Shown here piece after piece: positions 1 through 5,620 of a DNA stretch of 6,807 bases. Position 1 is the first letter of the stretch; each line of letters opens with the position of its first letter. Under the pieces are notes generated by a model that saw only the letters and a program-made list of their open reading frames with translations, was not told the origin of the DNA and ran no database searches. The stretch comes from Candidatus Aminicenans sakinawicola JGI OTU-1 (lineage in GTDB: Bacteria; Acidobacteriota; Aminicenantia; Aminicenantales; Aminicenantaceae), in assembly GCA_000493965.1 (NCBI GenBank), contig AWNV01000010.1:33478-40284 (forward strand), written 5' to 3'. The position numbers were made by a program, and so were the translations under genes.

Positions 1-739
1 ATCTGCCATGTCGAAATCAAGAGGCAATGTGGTGGATCCGGATGAAATGGTATCAGAATACGGGGCAGATACTCTCAGACTGTTTGTCCTTTTCGCAGCT
101 CCTCCTGAAAAAGAGTTTGCATGGAATGAGAAGGGAATAGAAGGATCATTCCGGTTCTTGAATCGCATTTGGTCATTCTTTCAGCAAAATATGGATATAT
201 TTAATAAAGAGGAAGAGGATTTGTGTGGATCGGATATTGCAATAAGCAGCTTAAGGAAGAAAATGCACCAGACCATAAAGAGAGTCAGTGAAAACATAGA
301 AAAAAGATTCCATTTAAATACGGCTGTTAGTTCCATCATGGAATTTTTTAATCAGATCAAAAAAGAAAATGATACCTTAAGGAAAAGCAATGTAGGGAAA
401 GATATTTTAAAGGAAGCTTTGGAAAAACTGGTCTTGTTACTTTATCCTTTTGCCCCCCACGTTTGTGAAGAACTTTGGGAGAAAATGGGACATAAAGAAC
501 TCCTTATCCGCAGCCCATGGCCGTCGTTTGATCCTGACCTGGCCAAAGAAGAGACTGTGACTATTGTTGTTCAGGTCAATGGAAAATTAAGGGATAAATT
601 TAATGTGGAGAGGGATTTGCAAGAGGTGCGGATAAAGGAAAGAGCTTTAGAATTAGATAGAATTCAAAATTTAATCGGGGAGAAAAAAGTCAAGAAAGTG
701 ATATATATTAAGAATAAATTGGTCAATATTGTACTTTAG
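1..739 (+). CDS. leuS: Leucyl-tRNA synthetase, C-terminal part (5' truncated by window)
   Basis: This is the end of leucyl-tRNA synthetase, the cytosolic class I enzyme that charges tRNA-Leu with leucine. About 245 codons are visible, and the reading frame is open to the left edge, so the ATG at 8 is internal: it is the Met of the KMSKS-type signature. The visible part begins with the loop SAMSKSRGNVV, continues with YGADTLRLFVLFAAPPEKEF and the FRFLNRIW helix typical of LeuRS, then the helical anticodon-binding domain (about 150-520). It ends with the small C-terminal tRNA-binding domain (VQVNGKLRDK near 572-601, KLVNIVL at the end). The first Lys of KMSKS is Ala here, while the second Lys is kept. 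The stop is TAG. The gene lies 15 bp upstream of lptE and probably shares its transcript. The identification is very secure; only the N-terminal catalytic and editing domains are missing from view. Confidence 0.97.
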   Translation, partial: SAMSKSRGNVVDPDEMVSEYGADTLRLFVLFAAPPEKEFAWNEKGIEGSFRFLNRIWSFFQQNMDIFNKEEEDLCGSDIAISSLRKKMHQTIKRVSENIEKRFHLNTAVSSIMEFFNQIKKENDTLRKSNVGKDILKEALEKLVLLLYPFAPHVCEELWEKMGHKELLIRSPWPSFDPDLAKEETVTIVVQVNGKLRDKFNVERDLQEVRIKERALELDRIQNLIGEKKVKKVIYIKNKLVNIVL

Positions 740-754
740 GTTTATTGGAATAAA

Positions 755-1264
755 ATGAAAAAATTTATTTTTCTGTTATTTGTTTTCCTTTTGTCTGTTC
801 AGTGCGGGTATCACCTGCGGGGGACAGGCAGTGCACTTCCTGAACATATTAAGAAAATCAATATTCCCATGTTTAAAAACTCAACGACACGTTTTGAGCT
901 TGATTTGAAACTGACTCAAAAAGTTATTGATGAGTTAGTAGCACGGGGAAAAGTGGAAATAACGGATGACAGGTCTTCTGCTGAAGCTGTCTTGTCAGGA
1001 GAAATCATTTCTTTCACTGCAAATCCTATAGCTTTTTCTGGAGAAGCGACTGCTGACCGCTATAACATTACTATTGTTGCAAAGATTTTACTCAGGGATA
1101 TTGTCAAGAATAAGAACATCTTTTCCAACCCCAATTTTGTTTATCAGGAAGAATATGAAGTTCCCGAAGGGATGGATTTTGAGACTGTAGAAACAGAAGC
1201 TATCGACAAGGTAGCGGAAAAGTTTGCCAAGACTCTCGTGATAACAATTTTAGAAGGATTTTAA
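755..1264 (+). CDS. lptE: LPS-assembly lipoprotein LptE
   Basis: LptE is the outer-membrane lipoprotein that plugs the LptD barrel and helps place lipopolysaccharide in the outer leaflet. The 169-residue product is of normal length. It opens with a short signal peptide (MKK followed by a hydrophobic stretch, residues 4-13) and the family hallmark CGYHLRG at residues 17-23. The ensuing mix of strands and helices (INIPMFKNSTTRFELDLKLT near 35-54; a central VLSGEIISFTANPIAFSG) matches the LptE/RlpB fold. Cys17 is the presumed lipidation site, but the residues before it (LSVQ) are not a canonical lipobox. The Shine-Dalgarno is weak (GGAA, about 6 bases before the ATG), which suits translation following leuS 15 bp upstream. 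The stop TAA overlaps the holA ATG by one base. The leuS-lptE-holA order is common in diderm bacteria and supports the call. Confidence 0.9.
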   Translation: MKKFIFLLFVFLLSVQCGYHLRGTGSALPEHIKKINIPMFKNSTTRFELDLKLTQKVIDELVARGKVEITDDRSSAEAVLSGEIISFTANPIAFSGEATADRYNITIVAKILLRDIVKNKNIFSNPNFVYQEEYEVPEGMDFETVETEAIDKVAEKFAKTLVITILEGF

Positions 1265-2382
1265 TGGTGGTGTATAGTTTTGTTCTGAACAGGGAAATTA
1301 GCGAAGAGACTATTTTACCCTGTTATTTTTTTTATGGGAAAGAGGTTTTCCTTGCTTATCAGTTTATAAACGAGCTGAAAAAAGTACTGGCTTTTCCTGA
1401 TAATCAAGCTTACGGCATAGAAAAATTCGACCTCGAGAATCATTCCTGGATGCAGGTTATTGATGCAGCCCGAACTGGACATTTGCTTTTTTCTACAAAG
1501 TCTATGATTGTGGTTGAGGTTTCGGAACCTAGAGATAAGCACCTTTCTTCAATGGAAGAGAGTGTCTTGAGGGAGTATTTTTCTTCCCCTTCTTATCAAA
1601 CAGTTCTCATAATTATTTTTTCGGGAAAATTGAAACAGGATGCACTGCTTTTCAGAATATTTTCAACATTTTCTTCTTCCACAGTTTTTAGGGAGGAATT
1701 GAGGCCTTTAAAAGAGAAGGCCTTATTAATATGGATTGAAAGAAAATTGAAAATGACAGGTAAGTTTGCGACAGTTGAAGCCAAAAAAAGGATGGTAGAG
1801 TCCATTGGAAGCGATTTGGGCAGAATGAATAATGAGATAGAGAAAATTGTCACATTCATAGACAAAAAAAAACTAATTGAATTGGATGACGTGAATCAAA
1901 TCTCCGGCTGGATTAAATCCTTTGATGAATGGGAGATTTTAGACAATTTGTTTGAGGCTGATTATGAGAAATGCCTGCTCACGCTGGATAATTTACTAAA
2001 GAAGAAAGCTGTCCCGCCTGGGGCAATTTTAGCTGGGATTGTAAGGTTTTTCAGGGATATTTTGCAAGCTAAGCTTTGGCTGAAGGAGAAGGCTAAAGAT
2101 AAAAGGATGATTTTCAAGGAGTTGAGGCCAAAGATTAAAGAAAAATTTAGAGATTTATATGCTAGAAAATATAGAGAATTCTTCTCGTTAGTGGACACAA
2201 TCTCTATGAAAGATCTAAATCATTTTTTACTTGCCCTCCGGGAGATTGATTTAAAGTATAAGACATCAAGCATTTCTACTAAGAGCAATTCGCGTCAGAC
2301 CCTTTTAGAGAGTTTCCTTTTTGATTATTGTTGCCGCAGGAAGAATCTTAAGAACCTGTCGCAGAGAAGTGCTCAATATTGA
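1264..2382 (+). CDS. holA: DNA polymerase III subunit delta
   Basis: HolA is the delta subunit of the clamp loader, the subunit that opens the beta sliding clamp at the replication fork. The 372-residue protein shows the family layout: an N-terminal AAA+-like domain starting with YFFYGKEVFLA (residues 21-31), a second region with GSDLGRMNNEIEKI (182-195), which matches the conserved G-D-L-x-x-x-x-x-E-x-E-K signature, and a helical C-terminal collar domain (about 218-350) containing RFFRDILQAKLW and LREIDLKYKTS. It is slightly longer than the usual 330-350 residues because of a basic, Cys-containing tail (about 345-372). There is no full Walker A motif, as expected for delta. The start is supported by AGAAGGA at 1252-1258, five bases before the ATG, and by the TAATG junction with lptE, which implies coupled translation. 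The convergent rpsT downstream is a recurrent neighbour of holA in several phyla. Confidence 0.92.
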   Translation: MVVYSFVLNREISEETILPCYFFYGKEVFLAYQFINELKKVLAFPDNQAYGIEKFDLENHSWMQVIDAARTGHLLFSTKSMIVVEVSEPRDKHLSSMEESVLREYFSSPSYQTVLIIIFSGKLKQDALLFRIFSTFSSSTVFREELRPLKEKALLIWIERKLKMTGKFATVEAKKRMVESIGSDLGRMNNEIEKIVTFIDKKKLIELDDVNQISGWIKSFDEWEILDNLFEADYEKCLLTLDNLLKKKAVPPGAILAGIVRFFRDILQAKLWLKEKAKDKRMIFKELRPKIKEKFRDLYARKYREFFSLVDTISMKDLNHFLLALREIDLKYKTSSISTKSNSRQTLLESFLFDYCCRRKNLKNLSQRSAQY

Positions 2383-2400
2383 TAAGGAATAAGTAAGCGT

Positions 2401-2429
2401 AGGAAAATCCGGGATGGATTCTTGCAAGA
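2401..2429 (-). terminator. Weak hairpin downstream of rpsT
   Basis: Just past the rpsT stop, the minus strand reads a 10-base palindrome TCTTGCAAGA (2429-2420). It overlaps a short hairpin, AATCC-ATCCC-GGATT (2420-2406), followed by two more T residues and CCT. The stem is five Watson-Crick pairs, or seven if a G-T pair and an outer A-T pair are counted. It may end the rpsT transcript, and from the other side it may slow holA read-through, but the U-run is too short for a classical intrinsic terminator. Low confidence. Confidence 0.25.
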
Positions 2430-2708
2430 TTATTTGGAAGGCGAAGGATTAACCATTTCTACCTGCCGGCTTAATCTCGATTTGTAACGGTTGCCTTTAT
2501 TTTTGTGGATGGTTCTTTTTTTGACTGATTTATCTATTAAGGAAAAGGTCTGGGGGAGGAGATTTGAGGCTTCTTCTTTATCTTTATTTTTAATAGCTTT
2601 CCTCAATTTTTTTATCTGTGAGCGAAGAGTGGATTTGTTTTTTCTATTTATTGCATTTCTTCGGAGGCCCCGCCTCCACTGTCGTATAGCAGATTTGTGA
2701 TGAGCCAT
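2430..2708 (-). CDS. rpsT: 30S ribosomal protein S20
   Basis: S20 binds 16S rRNA early in assembly of the 30S ribosomal subunit. The 92-residue, strongly basic product begins MAHHKSAIRQWRR and carries the conserved core KSTLRSQIKKLRKAI and the C-terminal block IHKNKGNRYKSRLSRQV, typical of the family (usually 85-95 residues). The open frame extends 43 codons further upstream to 2837, but the real start is the ATG at 2708-2706: the protein family begins there, AGGAG sits six bases before it, and a good promoter lies just upstream and inside the longer frame. The gene is monocistronic here, convergent with holA and divergent from murJ. The tail after SRLSRQV (EMVNPSPSK) is not conserved in the family as I know it. 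Confidence 0.96.
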   Translation of the reverse strand: MAHHKSAIRQWRRGLRRNAINRKNKSTLRSQIKKLRKAIKNKDKEEASNLLPQTFSLIDKSVKKRTIHKNKGNRYKSRLSRQVEMVNPSPSK

Positions 2709-2714
2709 TTCTTT

Positions 2715-2719
2715 CTCCT
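2715..2719 (-). promoter_or_regulatory. rpsT ribosome binding site
   Basis: AGGAG on the minus strand lies six bases before the ATG at 2708. It settles the rpsT start against the longer open frame that reaches 2837. Confidence 0.8.
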
Positions 2720-2728
2720 GTAAAGAAC

Positions 2729-2737
2729 TGTTATAAT
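2729..2737 (+). promoter_or_regulatory. Extended -10 promoter of murJ
   Basis: The plus strand reads TGTTATAAT: a perfect TATAAT (2732-2737) preceded by TGn, which is an extended -10 element. No good -35 hexamer lies at the right distance (TTCTTT at 2709-2714 is weak), so the extended element would have to compensate. The start point would be near 2744, with a leader of about 48 bases before the murJ ATG at 2792. It overlaps the rpsT -10 on the other strand. Confidence 0.5.
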
Positions 2738-2761
2738 AAGATATCTTCTTTTTAAAGTCAA
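2733..2761 (-). promoter_or_regulatory. Sigma-70-type promoter of rpsT
   Basis: The minus strand shows TTGACT (2761-2756) and TATTAT (2738-2733) separated by exactly 17 bases, each one mismatch from the housekeeping consensus hexamers. Transcription would begin near 2726 and leave a leader of roughly 18 bases that contains the AGGAG ribosome binding site. A leader this short leaves little room for an S20 autoregulatory structure. The -10 overlaps the murJ -10 on the opposite strand. Confidence 0.7.
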
Positions 2762-2791
2762 CATAACAATGATAAGGTACAGGAAAAAGGG

Positions 2792-4357
2792 ATGATGGAA
2801 CAAAAAGCAGAGAATCGCAAGCTGCTGAGGTCCACATTTGCAGTCACCGCCCCTACACTTATCAGCAGGGTACTGGGCTATTTTAGAGACATGATTCAGG
2901 CATTTTATCTTGGCACCGGAACGAATGCTGATGCTTTCACTATGGCCTATGTAATTCCAAACTTATTGAGGCGTTTGACAGGCGAAGGGGCTATGACGGC
3001 AGCTTTTATCCCTGTGTTTACTCAAGTAAAAAAAGAAAAGAAGAAAGAAGAACTGTGGAAATTTGCTAATGCATTCTTTTTTGATCTGACTTTGATTATG
3101 GCACTTCTTACTGTACTAGGTATAATTTTTTCTCCTTTTCTGGTAAAGGTCATTGCCTTTGGATTTAAGCAGGTTCATGGAAAATGGGATCTAACCCTAG
3201 TGCTTACACGGATCATGTTTCCATATATATTTCTAATAAGCCTAGCCGCACTGGCAATGGCAATTCTGAATTCTTTCAAAAAGTTTTTTGTCCCGGCATT
3301 TACTCCTGTTCTTTTTAACCTTTCTATTATTGCTGCAGCTGTTTTTTTTGCACCCATGGCTGAAGAGCCTGCATTTGTTTTTGCTGCAGGAGTTGTTATC
3401 GGTGGAGTTTTTCAATTATGCTTTCAGCTTCCTTTTCTATGGAAGAAAGGCATGCGTTTTAAGATTGGCCTTAGTTTCAGACACCCTGCCGTACGCAAAG
3501 TGGCAGTGCTCATGGTCCCGGGGATTTTTGGAGTTGGGATATCTCAAATAAACTTTGCCATAAGCCGAATGATTGCATCCTTCCTGGAGGGAGGAAGTGT
3601 CTCTTCTCTCTACTATGCTTCCAGAATCCAGGAGCTTACTCTCGGCCTTTTTTCTATTGCGCTTTCCATAGCACTTCTTCCCACTTTTTCTGAACTGGTG
3701 GCACGTAATAATATAAAGAAAATGAAGGAAACACTCAATTTCTCTATTAAGCTGATATTCTGGATTACATTCCCGGCAATGGCCGGTCTTATTGTGCTGA
3801 ATTATCCTATAATTCAGGTTCTTTATCAGAGGGGGGTTTTCGATGTCCAGTCGACTGCAATGAGTGCTTCATGTCTGCTGTTTTTTTCTTTCGGACTTCC
3901 GTTTATTTCGGGTGTAAAGATTATTGCTCCTGCATTCTATGCTCTCAAAGATACCAAGACACCTGTTGTCGTGGCTTTTTTTGTGATGTTGGGCTATATT
4001 TCTTTGTCTTTAATTTTAATGAAACCGATGCGTGTTGGTGGAATAGCTTTAGCTTTATCTCTGTCTTCGATTTTCAATTTTTTCCTTCTTTTTTATCTGC
4101 TGGAAAAGAAAATTGGGAGAATTGAAAATAAAGGGATTTTAATATATGCATTAAAATCCGCTTTTTCAGCAGCTGTAATGGGATGTGCGATATGGTTTTT
4201 TATGAAGCAGTTTGAATTCAATAATTATATCTTCATGAAACAGCTTTTTGTTTTGCTGTCAGCTATTTTGCTGGGAATTCTTATATATATTGTATTGAAT
4301 TTGCTTTTCAACCATGAGGATTTAAAAAGCTTAATCAGTGCTTTTTCAGGAAAGTGA
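2792..4357 (+). CDS. murJ: Lipid II flippase MurJ (MviN family)
   Basis: MurJ moves the undecaprenyl-linked peptidoglycan precursor lipid II across the inner membrane. The 521-residue, highly hydrophobic protein is of family length, consistent with about 14 membrane helices of the MOP exporter fold. Family landmarks are SRVLGYFRDM (residues 25-34, with Arg26 and Arg32), NADAF (45-49, Asp47), PNLLRRLTGEGAM (56-68, Arg60/61 and Glu65) and YYASRIQELTLG, with Arg278 aligning with the functionally important cavity Arg of E. coli MurJ. In that last motif most homologues read ELP where this protein has ELT. The basic loop KKEKKKEE near residue 80 follows the first helices. The start at 2792 has AGGA seven bases upstream; a second ATG at 2795 is the alternative and changes one residue. 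The gene is divergent from rpsT and probably co-transcribed with dtd, 24 bp downstream. Confidence 0.96.
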   Translation: MMEQKAENRKLLRSTFAVTAPTLISRVLGYFRDMIQAFYLGTGTNADAFTMAYVIPNLLRRLTGEGAMTAAFIPVFTQVKKEKKKEELWKFANAFFFDLTLIMALLTVLGIIFSPFLVKVIAFGFKQVHGKWDLTLVLTRIMFPYIFLISLAALAMAILNSFKKFFVPAFTPVLFNLSIIAAAVFFAPMAEEPAFVFAAGVVIGGVFQLCFQLPFLWKKGMRFKIGLSFRHPAVRKVAVLMVPGIFGVGISQINFAISRMIASFLEGGSVSSLYYASRIQELTLGLFSIALSIALLPTFSELVARNNIKKMKETLNFSIKLIFWITFPAMAGLIVLNYPIIQVLYQRGVFDVQSTAMSASCLLFFSFGLPFISGVKIIAPAFYALKDTKTPVVVAFFVMLGYISLSLILMKPMRVGGIALALSLSSIFNFFLLFYLLEKKIGRIENKGILIYALKSAFSAAVMGCAIWFFMKQFEFNNYIFMKQLFVLLSAILLGILIYIVLNLLFNHEDLKSLISAFSGK

Positions 4358-4381
4358 ATGCCTAAAAACTGAGGGATTTTA

Positions 4382-4867
4382 ATGAAGATTGTATTGCAAA
4401 GAGTAAAAGAAGCTTCGGTTACCGTTGGAAGAAAAGTTGCAGGTAAGATTGGCAGCGGGATTTGTCTTCTTGTTGGAATAGAAAAAGGCGATTCTAAGGA
4501 AGATACTCATTATTTAGCCAAGAAAATCACGGAATTGAGGATTTTCCCAGATGAAGATGGGAAGATGAATTTGTCTTTGTCTGATGTTCGAGGAGAAGTA
4601 CTTGCTGTATCTCAATTCACTTTGGCTGGTTCAGTTAGGAAAGGGAGGAGGCCGAGTTTTGACAAAGCCGAGCATCCGGAGAAAGCAGAAAGGCTGTTTA
4701 ATTATTTTGTTGACTTGCTTAGGCAGAAAGGTATAAAGGTCGCAACCGGTGTCTTTGGTGCAAGGATGAGTGTCAACTTAACAAATGATGGCCCTGTGAC
4801 CTTCATTATAACTAGCTTGAAATATTCACGAGTCGAGGTTGCTGCAGATGCGAGGCACAGCGCATGA
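4382..4867 (+). CDS. dtd: D-aminoacyl-tRNA deacylase
   Basis: DTD hydrolyses D-amino acids (and glycine) wrongly attached to tRNA, a cytosolic proofreading step that keeps translation homochiral. Both active-site signatures are present: SQFTL at residues 77-81, with Thr80 in the classical position, and NDGPVT at 135-140, which carries the Gly137-Pro138 cis pair that excludes L-amino acids. The N-terminus MKIVLQRVKEASVTV is typical. GAGGG lies six bases before the ATG, and the 11 bases GGATTTTAATG at the start are identical to those at the holA start. The protein has 161 residues against the usual 145-150. The excess (about SRVEVAADARHSA) is encoded by an abruptly GC-rich palindromic block that continues past the stop, so this tail was probably acquired from a repeat-like sequence and is unlikely to be functional. 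Likely co-transcribed with murJ. Confidence 0.95.
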   Translation: MKIVLQRVKEASVTVGRKVAGKIGSGICLLVGIEKGDSKEDTHYLAKKITELRIFPDEDGKMNLSLSDVRGEVLAVSQFTLAGSVRKGRRPSFDKAEHPEKAERLFNYFVDLLRQKGIKVATGVFGARMSVNLTNDGPVTFIITSLKYSRVEVAADARHSA

Positions 4868-4911
4868 AGTTGTGGTCCTTCACCGCAAATGCCCTGTAAC
4901 GCAGCAGATGC
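4841..4911. repeat. GC-rich imperfect palindrome with flanking 11-mer direct repeat
   Basis: GCTGCAGATGC (4841-4851) recurs as GCAGCAGATGC (4901-4911), 10 of 11 identical and exactly 60 bases apart. Between them the sequence can fold as nested short stems: TGCG/CGCA at the base, then ACAG/CTGT, GCAT/ATGC and TGAAG/CTTCA around a loop near 4869-4876, with internal loops. Of the 100 bases 4831-4930, 57 are G or C, against 53 of the next 190. The block overlaps the end of dtd and runs past its stop. It looks like a dispersed intergenic repeat of the REP/BIME kind, but repetition elsewhere in the genome cannot be seen from this window. Confidence 0.45.
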
Positions 4912-4935
4912 AGTAAGATCGGGTCGCCTGAAAGG

Positions 4936-5057
4936 TAAAGAATGCCGATTATAATTAATATTAGATTAAGTAAAGAAAGCGACTCTCTTAATATTGCGAA
5001 GAATCACGCTGATAAGCAGATTTCATCAAGGTTAACTAAAAGTATCAGCATTCTTTA
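4936..5057. repeat. Three-armed inverted/direct repeat in the dtd-HEAT intergenic region
   Basis: Arm A, TAAAGAATGCCGAT (4936-4949), is the reverse complement of arm C, ATCAGCATTCTTTA (5044-5057), at 13 of 14 positions. A third arm B, AAGAAT-cac-GCTGATA (4999-5014), is also complementary to arm C extended to 5043 (13 pairs with a three-base bulge). A and B are therefore related direct repeats that compete for C: A-C encloses about 94 bases and B-C about 28. The region is very AT-rich and has no convincing coding frame. It could be a small non-autonomous element with terminal inverted repeats, a structured RNA 3' of dtd, or decayed repeats. I cannot choose among these from one copy. Confidence 0.4.
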
Positions 5058-5088
5058 TGAATAATCCAGGTTAATAAGAAAGACAAAT

Positions 5089-5117
5089 AAAAAAAGAATG
5101 ACAGACACATTTTTTTT
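5089..5117. terminator. A/T-tract hairpin, possible bidirectional terminator
   Basis: On the plus strand a run of seven A, then gAATG, loop ACAGACA, and CATT running into a run of T (5110-5117) can form a hairpin: AATG/CATT extended by A-T pairs with a one-base bulge. The minus strand reads the mirror image and also ends in a T run. It sits between the convergent dtd and HEAT-protein genes and touches the latter's TAA, where a two-way terminator would be expected. The stem has only one G-C pair, so it would be weak. Confidence 0.35.
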
Positions 5118-5619
5118 AACTAAATTTTAAATTTACAGATTTTTTAAGGGATTTTTCAGCTGACATCCTCACAAAATAGTTTTTGTCCTTTGATAATTTC
5201 AGCAGAAGAGAAAGGGCTTCTTCCCCTTTAATTTTTCCCAATGTCTGGGCTGCTGTCCTCCGCACATCAGCATTGGGTTCATTGATAAGGATTTCAATAT
5301 AAATTATTGATTTTGGATTTTTCTGGAGGCCTAATATTTTTATAAAAGCACTTTTTACAAACCATGGGGAGAATGACAGTTTTTGAAAAGTTTTGCTCAA
5401 GTCAAGATTTTCTCTGTTTCCTAATTCGTTAATGATAAGTTCGCGGGTAGCTTCACAGTGCTCATCTAATGCATCCAGTAAAACTTCACTTGCCCATGGG
5501 TCTTTTATTTTTATAATTTTCTGGATGATTTTTAGTCTTTCCTGTTTTTCCTTAGTACTTTTTAATTCTTTTAGCGTAGAGCTGTAAAGTTCTTTATCTT
5601 TATTTCCTTTAATTTTCAA
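5116..5619 (-). CDS. Small HEAT-repeat protein of unknown function
   Basis: I do not recognise a named family. The 167-residue product is a soluble, all-helical repeat protein without signal peptide or membrane segment, so it is presumably cytosolic. After a charged lysine-rich N-terminus (residues 1-40) come about four HEAT-like helical repeats with second helices near 56-70 (EATRELIINELGNRE), 86-100 (WFVKSAFIKILGLQK), 117-131 (ADVRRTAAQTLGKIK) and 148-161 (YFVRMSAEKSLKKS). The 30-31 residue period and the V-R-x-x-A-A-x-x-L-G pattern are typical of PBS-lyase/HEAT-type repeats, which usually bind other proteins. The start is a TTG at 5619-5617, with AGAAGG six bases upstream. The frame has no ATG before it, and a nearby ATG at 5624 runs out of frame into a stop after one codon. 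It follows ribBA by one base, so it is translated from the ribBA transcript. The link to riboflavin synthesis is unknown. Confidence 0.78.
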   Translation of the reverse strand: MKIKGNKDKELYSSTLKELKSTKEKQERLKIIQKIIKIKDPWASEVLLDALDEHCEATRELIINELGNRENLDLSKTFQKLSFSPWFVKSAFIKILGLQKNPKSIIYIEILINEPNADVRRTAAQTLGKIKGEEALSLLLKLSKDKNYFVRMSAEKSLKKSVNLKFS

Positions 5620-5620
5620 C

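Noticed and set aside
1315..2198. Three minus-strand frames inside holA
   Set aside because: They lie wholly within a well-supported gene on the other strand, have no plausible ribosome binding sites and no recognisable domains.
2420..2429. Perfect 10-base palindrome TCTTGCAAGA as an operator
   Set aside because: It lies after the rpsT stop and after holA, away from any promoter; a 10-base palindrome is weak evidence alone, so it is only mentioned with the candidate terminator.
2491..2700. Plus-strand frame of 69 codons opposite rpsT
   Set aside because: It is the antisense shadow of the lysine-rich S20 gene, which gives a Phe/Leu-rich translation with no family resemblance.
2709..2837. N-terminal extension of the rpsT frame by 43 codons
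   Set aside because: S20 starts at MAHHKS, with AGGAG directly upstream. The extension covers the promoters and the murJ start and has no ribosomal-protein character.
3288..4125. Two plus-strand frames inside murJ
   Set aside because: They are alternative-frame readings of a membrane-protein gene; the Phe/Leu/Ser-rich translations reflect the T-rich codons of MurJ.
4868..5115. A tRNA, riboswitch or small gene in the dtd-HEAT spacer
   Set aside because: No cloverleaf, no T-loop or CCA end, no recognised riboswitch core and no frame with a convincing start and ribosome binding site; only the repeats described are supported.
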